Source of the DNA: a bacterium
Lineage (GTDB): Bacteria > Actinomycetota > Acidimicrobiia > Acidimicrobiales > CATQHL01
DNA: 24,048 nucleotides
Assembly: GCA_026713745.1 (NCBI GenBank)
Contig: JAPONU010000262.1
Location: 1-24,048 of the forward strand
Direction of reading: 5' to 3'
This document shows, one piece after another, positions 17,073 to 24,048 of this stretch; positions within the stretch are counted from its first letter, which is position 1, and every line of letters starts with the position of its first letter. The notes below the pieces were generated by a model, which worked only from the letters and a program-made list of their open reading frames with translations, ran no database searches and had not been told where the DNA came from. The position numbers and the translations under genes were made by a program.

Positions 17073-17157
17073 CGGAGGGAGGGGGATTCGAACCCCCGGG
17101 GTCGTGAAACCCAACGGTTTTCAAGACCGTCGCAATCGTCCGCTCTGCCATCCCTCC
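17073..17157 (-). tRNA. tRNA-Ser (anticodon TGA)
   Basis: The 85-base minus-strand sequence has acceptor GGAGGGA/TCCCTCC, D stem GCAG/TTGC, anticodon stem ACGGT/ACCGT with loop CTTGAAA, and T stem GGGGG/CCCCC. The long variable arm (GGGT/ACCC stem) is typical of class II tRNA-Ser. It reads UCN codons, chiefly UCA. CCA is not encoded. TAGCCT (17170-17165) ends 7 bases before the 5' end, so transcription may start almost at the mature end. Confidence 0.96.
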
Positions 17158-17285
17158 GGAATCGAGGCTACCGGCGGCACCGGGCGCGGATTCGCCACCG
17201 CGGTCGCTGGGCTGGCCGGGAGTCGGCCGGCGTCGTAGCGTGTCGTGTCGCCCGACTCCTGCGATCCCGGGCAGGGCGGTGCGCC

Positions 17286-18974
17286 ATGGCCAGAATGAGT
17301 GGAGGCGAGGCCCTCGTCAAGTCGCTCGTGGCCGAGGGCGTCGAGGTCGTCTTCGGGATCCCCGGTGTGCAGATGTACGGCATCGTCGCCGCCTTACGCG
17401 ACGAGCCCGGCATCGGAATGGTCACGACCCGCCACGAGCAGGCCACGACGTACATGGCCGACGGCTACGCCCGCGTGTCGGGCAAACCGGGTGTGGCTCT
17501 GGTGGTGCCGGGCGTGGGCCTGTACAACGCCGCCGCGGGGCTCGCCACTGCGTATTCCCGCTCGTCGCCGGTGCTCGTGATAGCCGGCCAGATCCCGCGC
17601 GGCCAGATCGGCAGGAACCTCGGCGGTGTGCACGAGATCATGGACCAGCCCGACGTTGTGCGTCCCGTGACCAAGTGGCGCCGGCGGGCGATGCGCCCTC
17701 GGGAGATCCCCTGGACCGTGTCCGAGGCGTTCCGGCAGATGCGCACCGGGCGCCCCCGTCCTGTCCTGATCGAGGTCCCGCCGGAGGCCTCGGTCGAACG
17801 CGAAGAGGTCCAGTTGCGCCGGCCGGCGCCGGTCGTGCGGACCGTGCCGGCTTCCGAGCAGTTGCGGGAGGCCGCGCGCGTGATCACCGCTGGTCGCCTG
17901 CCGCTGATCTACGCCGGCGGCGGGGTGGCGCGCTCCGACGCGGAGGACGCCCTCGTTGCTCTGGCGGAGGCGACCAACATCCCCGTGGTCACCTCCGGCG
18001 GCGGCAAGGGAACAATCCCCGACCGCCATCCGCTCGCCTACGGCTCATGCGTCAGTCCGGAGGGGGAGCGGTTCGAGATGAACCAGCTCTATGACGTGAT
18101 GCGGGCCGCCGACGTGGTGATCGGCGTCGGCACTCGATTCTCGATGGGAAATCCGGCCGGCGAGGCGTCGGTGCTCGTGAACATCAACATCGACGACACC
18201 GAACTGACCCGGATCCAGGCCAACACCATCCCCCTGCTCGGCGATGCCAGGGCGACCATCGAGGCGCTGCTGCCCCATCTCGCCGAGGCGGGCGCATCCG
18301 ATCGCCCGTCGCCCGCCGAAGCGGTCACGGCCGCCCGCCGGCTGATCGCGTACTACGACATTAAGTTCCGCGAGCCGCAGTACCCCATCCTCGAGGCGCT
18401 CCGGACCGGGATTCCGCAGGAGGCCTGCGTCGTCTGGGGGGTGACGCAGTTCGGCTACTACGCCCGCACCCACTTCCAGGTGAATCACCCCAAGACGTAC
18501 GTGGACTCCGGGTATGCCTTCAACCTCGGCTACTCGTTCCCGACAGCGCTCGGCGCCCAGGTGGCCCGACCCGACGACCCCGTGGTCTGCGTCGTCGGCG
18601 ACGGCGGGGTCATGTTCAACGCGGCCGAACTCTCGACAGCGGTCAAGTACGGGCTCGGGGTCGTCACCGTCGTCTTCAGGAACGACTCGTACGGCAACGT
18701 GGCTCGCGACCTCAACGAGTTCTTCGGTGGCACCTACGAGACCGATCTCTGCAATCCCGACCTCGTGGCGTTCGCGGAATCGTTCGGTGCGGTCGGGTTG
18801 CGGGCGTCGGATCCCATGGATCTGGCCCGGCTGATCCCCGAAGCGCTCGAGCGCCGTGCGCCGGTGGTCATCGATGTCCCCGTGAGTCACGTTGAACTGC
18901 CGCGCGCCAAGCTGCTGGCGCACGTGCCCTCGTTGCCCTGGACACTGCCTCAGGAGGGGCTCATCACCTCCTGA
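17286..18974 (+). CDS. Thiamine-diphosphate-dependent enzyme, acetolactate synthase-like large subunit
   Basis: The 562-residue protein has the three-domain layout of the acetolactate synthase/benzoylformate decarboxylase superfamily. The N-terminal domain carries the cofactor-activating glutamate in TTRHEQATTYMADGYAR (E51). The C-terminal domain has the ThDP/Mg motif GDG (438-440) through N466 (FRNDSYGN). No small regulatory subunit (ilvN) follows, and the central segment GGVHEIMDQPDVVRPVTKW does not identify a substrate, so I do not call it IlvB. The ATG at 17286 gives the family N-terminus; the open frame extends upstream through the tRNA-Ser region but that part is not protein-like. TAGCGT at 17236-17241 may be its -10 box. 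Confidence 0.85.
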   Translation: MARMSGGEALVKSLVAEGVEVVFGIPGVQMYGIVAALRDEPGIGMVTTRHEQATTYMADGYARVSGKPGVALVVPGVGLYNAAAGLATAYSRSSPVLVIAGQIPRGQIGRNLGGVHEIMDQPDVVRPVTKWRRRAMRPREIPWTVSEAFRQMRTGRPRPVLIEVPPEASVEREEVQLRRPAPVVRTVPASEQLREAARVITAGRLPLIYAGGGVARSDAEDALVALAEATNIPVVTSGGGKGTIPDRHPLAYGSCVSPEGERFEMNQLYDVMRAADVVIGVGTRFSMGNPAGEASVLVNINIDDTELTRIQANTIPLLGDARATIEALLPHLAEAGASDRPSPAEAVTAARRLIAYYDIKFREPQYPILEALRTGIPQEACVVWGVTQFGYYARTHFQVNHPKTYVDSGYAFNLGYSFPTALGAQVARPDDPVVCVVGDGGVMFNAAELSTAVKYGLGVVTVVFRNDSYGNVARDLNEFFGGTYETDLCNPDLVAFAESFGAVGLRASDPMDLARLIPEALERRAPVVIDVPVSHVELPRAKLLAHVPSLPWTLPQEGLITS

Positions 18975-18985
18975 GCCTGGCCGCC

Positions 18986-19016
18986 GCCGGTTGCCGGCAG
19001 GCATGCCGGCACCGGC
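18986..19016. terminator. Bidirectional hairpin between convergent genes
   Basis: GCCGGTTGCCGGCA (18986-18999) pairs with TGCCGGCACCGGC (19004-19016) across a 4-base loop, with one bulged T. It fills most of the 42-base gap between the ThDP enzyme gene and pheA, and ends next to the pheA stop. No U tract follows on either strand, which is common for hairpin terminators in high-GC actinobacteria. Confidence 0.5.
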
Positions 19017-19985
19017 TCAGTCGGAGATGTGATCCCGGATGTCGGCCAGCCATTTGCGTGCCCGCTGCCAGGCGGCGTCGGCCTGGTGCCGCGTGGCGTC
19101 GCCCTCCTGCCACACCGCCGCCGGGTACGAGCCCAAGAACTTCACGTCGGCCTTCTTGGCCTGGATGTTCAACAGGCTGTCGGCCAGGAGGTCATCGGAG
19201 ATGTGGCCCTCGAGGTCGACGGCGAAGCAGTAGTCCCCCAGCGCCTCCTTGGTGGGTCGCGACTCCAGCTTGGTGAGGTTGATGGACCGGGCCGCGAACT
19301 CGTGCAGGATGCCGGCCAGTGATCCTGGCACGTCCTCGCGCTGGAAGATCACGATCGAGGTCTTGTCGTGGCCCGTGGGTGCGGGGATGCCGGACGAGGC
19401 CACTGCCACGAAACGGGTGTGCTGCTCGTGGTCGTCGCCGATGTCGCCTGCCAGGGACGCCAGCCGGTAGATCGCCGCGGCCCGGCCCGCGCCGATGGCG
19501 GCAGTGTGGGGGTCGGCCGCGTCGGCGGTGGTGCGGACCGCCTCGGCGGTGGAGGTGGCCGGCTCCACCTCGGCACCTGGGAGGTGGGTGCGCAGGAATG
19601 TCCGGCACTGCGCGGTTGCCATCGGGAACGACACGACCCGCTGGACGTCGGCCAGTTCCGTCCCCGGCGGTGCCAGCAGGCTCAACTGGACGGGCATGAC
19701 GATCTCGCACTGGATCAGCAACTCGGATTCGAGGGCGAGGTTGTCGAGGGTGACGTTCACTGATCCGCCGAGCGAGTTCTCGATGGCGACGAACCCGAAG
19801 TCTGCGTCCCCGTTGGCTGCGGCGTCGAGCACGTCGGGGATCGTCGACATCGGGATGTGGGTGTCCTCGCAGAAGGCCGTCTCGAGTCGCAGCGCCTCCT
19901 CGGTGAAGGTGCCGGGGGGTCCGAGGTAGGCGACGCGGCGGGGTACAGCGGCGTCGGCAGGCGCCGGAGCGGCACGGCCGGTCAT
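19017..19985 (-). CDS. pheA: Prephenate dehydratase
   Basis: The enzyme decarboxylates and dehydrates prephenate to phenylpyruvate for phenylalanine synthesis. The catalytic domain begins RRVAYLGPPGTFTEEAL and includes GFVAIENSLGGSVNVTLD and the HTRFVAVA motif (the conserved TRF). A C-terminal ACT domain carries LTKLESRPTKEALGDYCF, the ESRP phenylalanine-binding motif, so feedback inhibition by phenylalanine is expected. I start at ATG 19985 (322 residues); a TTG three codons upstream is also possible. There is no ribosome-binding site, but minus-strand TATCCT lies 8 bases before the ATG. It is divergent from larB. Confidence 0.94.
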   Translation of the reverse strand: MTGRAAPAPADAAVPRRVAYLGPPGTFTEEALRLETAFCEDTHIPMSTIPDVLDAAANGDADFGFVAIENSLGGSVNVTLDNLALESELLIQCEIVMPVQLSLLAPPGTELADVQRVVSFPMATAQCRTFLRTHLPGAEVEPATSTAEAVRTTADAADPHTAAIGAGRAAAIYRLASLAGDIGDDHEQHTRFVAVASSGIPAPTGHDKTSIVIFQREDVPGSLAGILHEFAARSINLTKLESRPTKEALGDYCFAVDLEGHISDDLLADSLLNIQAKKADVKFLGSYPAAVWQEGDATRHQADAAWQRARKWLADIRDHISD

Positions 19986-19993
19986 GGGGGGCA

Positions 19994-19999
19994 AGGATA
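19994..19999 (-). promoter_or_regulatory. Candidate -10 box for pheA
   Basis: TATCCT on the minus strand ends 8 bases before the pheA ATG, and the bases between are C-rich with no ribosome-binding site. This fits a leaderless or nearly leaderless transcript. Confidence 0.35.
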
Positions 20000-20011
20000 C
20001 AGAAGCACCGG

Positions 20012-20071
20012 TAAGGTCGCCCTGTGGGGGTCGCGGTCGGCCTGGGCGCGACCCTGCGTCGGCGACGGTGA
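20012..20071 (+). other. Candidate larB leader: -10 box and 15-codon leader ORF
   Basis: TAAGGT (20012-20017) is followed 6 bases later by a GTG (20024) that opens a 15-codon frame ending in four arginines and TGA at 20069-20071. It is not in the larB frame. The TGA runs into GAGGA, the likely larB ribosome-binding site, so a leaderless leader peptide could couple translation to larB. This is inferred from spacing alone. Confidence 0.25.
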
Positions 20072-20082
20072 GGACGAAGAGT

Positions 20083-20835
20083 ATGGACGAGGGTGCCTTG
20101 CGCGAGCTGCTGGCCGGCGTTCGCGCCGGGGAGTTACATCCCGATGACGCCGTGCGGGAACTCCGGCGCCTGCCGTTCGCGGATCTGGGTTTTGCCCGGG
20201 TGGATCACCACCGCCGGCTGCGCTCGTCGCTCGGTGAGGTGGTGTACGGGCCGGGGAAGGAACCCGAACAGTGCGCCGAGATCGTGGCGGAACTGCTGGC
20301 CGGCGGGCCCGGACCGGTGGTGCTGACCCGGTCGGACGCCGAACAGGCTGCTACCGCGCTGGCGATGAACCCCGGTGGTCGGCGCCAGGGTTCGACGGTG
20401 GTGTGGCGCTCGGGCCCTGCCCGCGATGCGAGCGTCGTGATCGCCTCGGCCGGAACCGCGGACGGACCGGTGGCGACCGAGTGTGAGACCGTGCTGGCGG
20501 CGCACGGCGTTCTGGCGCGCCGACTGAACGACGTCGGTGTGGCGGGCCTGCACCGCCTGCTCGGCGACGTGGAGGCACTGCAAGCGGCCGACGCGGTGGT
20601 CGTGGTGGCCGGCATGGAGGGCGCCCTGCCGAGCGTGGTGGGGGGACTGACCGGCGCCCCGGTCGTTGCGGTACCCACCAGCACCGGCTACGGGGCAGCA
20701 CTGGAAGGAGTGACCGCCCTGCTGTCGATGCTGGCGTCATGCGCAGCCGGGGTGACGGTCGTGGGTATCGACAACGGGTTCGGCGCGGCAGCCGCCGTGC
20801 TGCGGATGCTGGACGGCTCCGGCGCGGCATCCTGA
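20083..20835 (+). CDS. larB: Nickel-pincer cofactor biosynthesis protein LarB
   Basis: LarB carboxylates the pyridinium ring of nicotinic acid adenine dinucleotide and hydrolyses it, the first step to the nickel-pincer nucleotide of lactate racemase LarA. The 250-residue product has the PurE-like C-terminal half: GGLTGAPVVAVPTSTGYG and LASCAAGVTVVGIDNGFGAA. C220 sits where the family's catalytic cysteine is expected. ATG 20083 gives the family N-terminus (ALRELLAGVRAGELHPDDAV). The frame is open to 19984, but the upstream residues are unlike LarB. larC follows after 22 bases. Confidence 0.92.
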   Translation: MDEGALRELLAGVRAGELHPDDAVRELRRLPFADLGFARVDHHRRLRSSLGEVVYGPGKEPEQCAEIVAELLAGGPGPVVLTRSDAEQAATALAMNPGGRRQGSTVVWRSGPARDASVVIASAGTADGPVATECETVLAAHGVLARRLNDVGVAGLHRLLGDVEALQAADAVVVVAGMEGALPSVVGGLTGAPVVAVPTSTGYGAALEGVTALLSMLASCAAGVTVVGIDNGFGAAAAVLRMLDGSGAAS

Positions 20836-20857
20836 GGGACAGAGAGGCGGTAGGCGG

Positions 20858-22138
20858 ATGCACGATCCCACCGGCACCGAGCCAGGTACCGGCGCCGGCG
20901 CGTTCGACGCGGGCGACAGCGGGACGGCTCCCGGTGGCGCGTCCGGCGGCCTCGAAGCCACTTTGGCATGGTTCAACTGCTTCTGTGGCGTCGCCGGCGA
21001 CATGGCACTGGGCGCGCTGGTGGACGCCGGCGCCGACCCCGATGCCGTCCGCGACATCGTCGCCGGACTCGGCGTGCCGGGCTGGGAGCTGGTGACAGAG
21101 GCGACCCTGCGCGGCGGGATCAGCGCCACGGATGTGAAGGTGCAGGTCGCCGAGTCGGGCGTGGTGCGCACCGCGGCGAACATCCTTGGTCTCGTTGCCG
21201 GGGCCGATCTGCCCGAGCGGGTGCGCGGCCGGGCGCTGGCGACCTTCGGGGCATTGGCGACCGTTGAGGCCGAATTACACGGGCGACCTGTGGAGCAGGT
21301 CCACTTCCACGAAGTCGGCGGCCTGGATGCCATCATCGACATCGTCGGCACCTGCGCGGCGCTCGAAGTGCTGGATGTGGACGAGGTGCATGTGGCTCCG
21401 ATCGCGCAGGGGCAAGGCATGATCCGCAGCGCCCACGGGCACCTGCCCATCCCCGCTCCCGCGACCGTGGAGCTCCTGCGTGGCGCACCTACCTTCGGCA
21501 CCGACGTCCCGCACGAACTCACGACGCCGACCGGAGCGGCCCTGATGGCTGCGCTGGCCTCGGGTTTCGGGCCGATGCCGCCGATGACCGTCGGCTCAGT
21601 GGGCTACGGAGCCGGCGACCGGGAGCTGCAGGATCGACCGAACGTGACGCAGGTCGTGATCGGACGCTCCGAGGCGACCCTCGCCACCGGTCAGGGGGTG
21701 CAGCTCCTCGAGACGAACGTGGACGACGTGACGGGCGAGACGCTGGCATACACCGTCGAGGCGCTGCTCCTGGCGGGCGCCCACGACGCCTGGATCACGC
21801 CGGTCGTGATGAAGAAGGGCCGTCCGGCCCATGTGGTGAGCGCGCTGGTGGATCCGGCTCTGGCCGCCACGGTGGCCGATGTGATGCTGGCCGAGACCGG
21901 GAGCCTCGGCATCCGGGCCACGACGCTCCAGCGCTGGCCACGGTCGCGTGAGCAGGCCGAGGTGCACGTCGACGGCCTGCCGGTTCGGTTGAAGGTGGCC
22001 CCGGGCCGGGTGAAGGTGGAGCACGACGATGCGGCCGCGGTGGCGGCGGCGACCGGACGTCCCCTGCGCGAGGTCATCGAACTGGCCGCCGCGGCTTGGC
22101 AGCGCCCCCACGCGGCACCCGACCCTGCGGTGGATTGA
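20858..22138 (+). CDS. larC: Nickel insertion protein LarC
   Basis: LarC inserts nickel into the pincer cofactor in a CTP-dependent reaction. The 426-residue protein has CGVAGDMALGALVDAGADPDAV near the N-terminus, VHFHEVGGLDAIIDIVGT, TPTGAALMAALASGFG, and the LLETNVDDVTGETLAY start of the C-terminal part. In Lactobacillus plantarum the two parts are joined by programmed frameshifting; here they are one continuous frame. The first ~30 residues are low complexity, so the true start could be later. larA and larE are not in this window. Confidence 0.92.
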   Translation: MHDPTGTEPGTGAGAFDAGDSGTAPGGASGGLEATLAWFNCFCGVAGDMALGALVDAGADPDAVRDIVAGLGVPGWELVTEATLRGGISATDVKVQVAESGVVRTAANILGLVAGADLPERVRGRALATFGALATVEAELHGRPVEQVHFHEVGGLDAIIDIVGTCAALEVLDVDEVHVAPIAQGQGMIRSAHGHLPIPAPATVELLRGAPTFGTDVPHELTTPTGAALMAALASGFGPMPPMTVGSVGYGAGDRELQDRPNVTQVVIGRSEATLATGQGVQLLETNVDDVTGETLAYTVEALLLAGAHDAWITPVVMKKGRPAHVVSALVDPALAATVADVMLAETGSLGIRATTLQRWPRSREQAEVHVDGLPVRLKVAPGRVKVEHDDAAAVAAATGRPLREVIELAAAAWQRPHAAPDPAVD

Positions 22139-22160
22139 GCCTCCGCACCCGTCCCACCCG

Positions 22161-22166
22161 TAGGCT
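22161..22166 (+). promoter_or_regulatory. Candidate -10 box for the MBL-fold gene
   Basis: TAGGCT ends 7 bases before the GTG at 22174, which has no ribosome-binding site. TTGAGC (22135-22140), overlapping the larC stop, resembles a -35 but is 20 bases away, longer than usual. Confidence 0.35.
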
Positions 22167-22173
22167 CGCCGGC

Positions 22174-22887
22174 GTGGACGAGCGTCTCTACTTCCGCCAG
22201 TTGCTCTCCGGCGTGGACTTCGCCCTCGGTGACGAGTTGGCCCGGCAGATGCGCAATTTCGTCTACCTGATCGGCGACCGCGAGGCCGGCGAAGCACTCG
22301 TCATCGACCCTGCCTATGACCCTGGCGGGATCGTGGATCTCTGCGGGGCCGACGGGATGCGCCTGGCCGGCGTCCTCGCCACGCACTACCACCCCGACCA
22401 CGTCGGCGGTGCCATGATGGGCTTGTCGATCCCCGGCGTCGCCGAGCTCTTGGAGATCGTCGACGTGCCCGTGCACGTGCAGAACGACGAGGCGGCCTAC
22501 GTGACCGCCACGACCGGTCTGGGTCCGCCGGAGATCCAATGCCACGCCGGCGGTGACGTGGTGTCCGTCGGCGGGTTGGACATCGAGTTGATCCACACGC
22601 CCGGGCACACTCCGGGCAGCCAGTGCTTCCTCGTCCGGGGTCGCCTGCTCTCGGGCGACACGCTGTTCCTCGAGGGCTGCGGGCGCACCGACCTCCCCGG
22701 CGGCGACTCTGCGGCCATGTACGAGAGTCTCACCCACCGCCTCGGACGGGTTCCCGACGACACGGTCCTGTTCCCCGGGCACTTCTACGCCACCGCCCCG
22801 TCGGCCGCATTGGGGCAGACACGCAGGTCGAACTACGTGTTCACGCCTCGGAACGCCACGGAGTGGCTGGCGATGTTCGGCGGCTGA
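22174..22887 (+). CDS. MBL-fold metallo-hydrolase (glyoxalase II / persulfide dioxygenase-like)
   Basis: The 237-residue protein has the metal-binding motif THYHPDH (70-76), then HTPGHTPGS (H145), SGDTLF (D162) and LFPGHFYA near the end. GCGRTDLPGGD resembles the GCGRTDF segment of persulfide dioxygenases and related glyoxalase II-like enzymes. It could act on glutathione- or mycothiol-type thioesters or persulfides; the substrate is not determined. GTG 22174 is chosen because the frame before it overlaps larC and is unlike the family. TAGGCT lies 7 bases upstream. No rhodanese gene is adjacent. Confidence 0.85.
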   Translation: MDERLYFRQLLSGVDFALGDELARQMRNFVYLIGDREAGEALVIDPAYDPGGIVDLCGADGMRLAGVLATHYHPDHVGGAMMGLSIPGVAELLEIVDVPVHVQNDEAAYVTATTGLGPPEIQCHAGGDVVSVGGLDIELIHTPGHTPGSQCFLVRGRLLSGDTLFLEGCGRTDLPGGDSAAMYESLTHRLGRVPDDTVLFPGHFYATAPSAALGQTRRSNYVFTPRNATEWLAMFGG

Positions 22888-23049
22888 ACGGCGCGATTCT
22901 GGCTATGGGCGTCCTGGATGGACGATGGAACCACCAGTCCGCCGAGGCGTGCAGTTAGGCTGTCTCCGGGCAGTGGAGCGGAGCCGTGCTGCGCGACGCA
23001 CATGGCGGATGCCGGCACGACAGGGCAGATCCGCAACGAAGGAAAAGAC
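22888..23049 (+). promoter_or_regulatory. Promoter and structured leader of the transpeptidase gene
   Basis: TAGGCT (22956-22961) is a candidate -10 box, predicting a leader of about 80 bases. The leader can pair GCGGAT (23005-23010) with ATCCGC (23029-23034), just before the ribosome-binding site. An earlier hairpin can form from GTGC (22986-22989) with GCAC (22998-23001). I could not match it to a known riboswitch class. Nothing else is seen in this spacer. Confidence 0.3.
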
Positions 23050-24048
23050 ATGATCAGGCGATCTTCTCCCGGCCGCGCCGCGCCGCGCCGACCGGTGGTC
23101 CGGATTCTTGGGCTGGTGCTCGTGTTGGCGCTGGCAGCCGCGGCGTGCGGGAGCGCGGACACCGAGCCCACACTCACCGACGAGCGGCCGGAGTTGCCAA
23201 CCTCCGCGGCGGGCGCACCTGCGCCCCCTCCTGCCGAGGACACGGCCGCTGAGGCCACGACGACCACAGCGGTCCCACTCAGCCGGACGACCGAGCCGAC
23301 AATCCTCGTCACGGCCCCTCCGGGCGCTCCCGACGCCACCGATGGCGGTACTGCTCTCCCTCCGCCACTCCTGCCGGACGTGGCGCTGCCGGAGGAGATG
23401 GCCAATCCTGAACTCACCGTCCTGCCGCCCGAGCAACTCCCGCCCCCGCCGCCGCCCACCACCGTTCCGCCCACGGCGCCACCCTGGCAGCCGGTCACGA
23501 TCCTGACCTCCAAAGACGGCGTCAACAGCATCCTCCCGGTGTACGACGCCCCCAACGGCACCCGCTTGGCCTTCCCCGACGGCGACCTCTGGAGTTACAC
23601 CTTCCGCCGCAATCGCCTGGTAACACGTCTGCTGCAGGGCACCCAGGGCGACGAATGGGTCCAGGTGGAGTTGCCGGTGCGGCCGAACGGGGCGCAGGGC
23701 TGGGTTCGCGCCGAGCACTTCAACTGGTCCACAGTCAACCATCACATCCTGATCGACGTGTCGGACCGCAGCGTGGCGCTCTACGAGGGTGACAACCTGA
23801 TCACCTCCACAGGGGCGATCGTCGGCAAACCCGCGACACCTACACCTGCGCTGGCGGGTTTCCTCGTGGAGAAGCTGCCGAATCACAGCCAGCAGAACGG
23901 CAGCGTGGTGCTGGGTGATTGGATCCTGATGCTGTCGTTCTTCAGTGAGGCGCTCAACAGTTTCGGCGGTGGCTTGCCGCGCATCGCGCTGCACGGAACG
24001 CACATCCCCGAGCGTGTGGGTGAGGCGCTGTCGAACGGCTGCATCCGC
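23050..24048 (+). CDS. Lipoprotein-type L,D-transpeptidase (YkuD), 3' end cut by window
   Basis: An open frame of 333 codons runs to the window edge. The N-terminus has a basic region, a hydrophobic helix (about residues 16-32) and a cysteine, C33, in ALAAAACG, a plausible though weak lipobox. A proline/threonine-rich spacer runs to about residue 150. An SH3-like part follows (WVQVELPVRPNGAQGWVRAEHF), then a YkuD domain starting HHILIDVSDRSVALY. The catalytic motif HGT (H315) through SNGCIR (C331) ends at the edge. Such enzymes make 3-3 cross-links in peptidoglycan. ATG 23050 has AAGGA about 7 bases upstream. The stop is outside the window. Confidence 0.9.
   Translation, partial: MIRRSSPGRAAPRRPVVRILGLVLVLALAAAACGSADTEPTLTDERPELPTSAAGAPAPPPAEDTAAEATTTTAVPLSRTTEPTILVTAPPGAPDATDGGTALPPPLLPDVALPEEMANPELTVLPPEQLPPPPPPTTVPPTAPPWQPVTILTSKDGVNSILPVYDAPNGTRLAFPDGDLWSYTFRRNRLVTRLLQGTQGDEWVQVELPVRPNGAQGWVRAEHFNWSTVNHHILIDVSDRSVALYEGDNLITSTGAIVGKPATPTPALAGFLVEKLPNHSQQNGSVVLGDWILMLSFFSEALNSFGGGLPRIALHGTHIPERVGEALSNGCIR

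Noticed and set aside
17049..17285. Upstream extension of the ThDP enzyme frame
   Set aside because: It passes through the tRNA-Ser gene on the other strand and is not like the enzyme family N-terminus.
23729..23737. TGGTCCACA, one mismatch from a DnaA box
   Set aside because: Single copy within the transpeptidase coding region, far from dnaA.

Overview
This is a high-GC actinobacterial chromosome segment covering the replication-origin neighbourhood. The gene order is parA, rsmG, jag, yidC, yidD, rnpA, rpmH, then dnaA, dnaN, recF, dciA-like, gyrB, gyrA, DUF3566 gene, tRNA-Ile. GTG starts are frequent, most transfer RNAs lack an encoded CCA, and several genes look leaderless. This fits Actinomycetota, most likely an Acidimicrobiia-type lineage; the class is inferred from gene order and protein style, not from a marker search.

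Left arm (1-4339, minus strand): one tight operon reads rpmH, rnpA, yidD, yidC, jag, rsmG, parA. The last gene runs off the window edge. Neighbours overlap or sit a few bases apart. A perfect parS site lies between rsmG and parA. It covers ribosomal protein L34, RNase P protein, membrane insertion, RNA binding, 16S rRNA methylation and chromosome segregation. Two of these genes (rnpA and rsmG) have no ATG, GTG or TTG in a position that would give a normal N-terminus; both have CTG at the expected place.

Centre (4340-14701, plus strand): a 446-base spacer with several inverted repeats precedes dnaA. Then come dnaN, recF, a DUF721/DciA-like gene, gyrB and gyrA. A small TadE/TadG-like gene overlaps the gyrA stop, followed by a DUF3566 membrane protein. 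No cluster of consensus DnaA boxes is visible in either spacer next to dnaA.

Right arm (14702-24048): tRNA-Ile(GAT), a 48-codon membrane-peptide ORF, a Rossmann-fold oxidoreductase, and hisN-like phosphatase (convergent, sharing a CTAG stop overlap). Two minus-strand tRNA genes follow (Arg-ACG, Ser-TGA), then an orphan thiamine-diphosphate enzyme, pheA (minus), larB and larC for the nickel-pincer cofactor, an MBL-fold hydrolase and a partial lipoprotein-type L,D-transpeptidase cut by the window end.

No mobile element, CRISPR array, phage or toxin-antitoxin module was seen. The unusual content is mainly in expression signals: CTG starts, an internal ribosome-binding site in jag, repeated TAGNNT -10 boxes placed 6-8 bases before start codons, and a possible leader peptide before larB.
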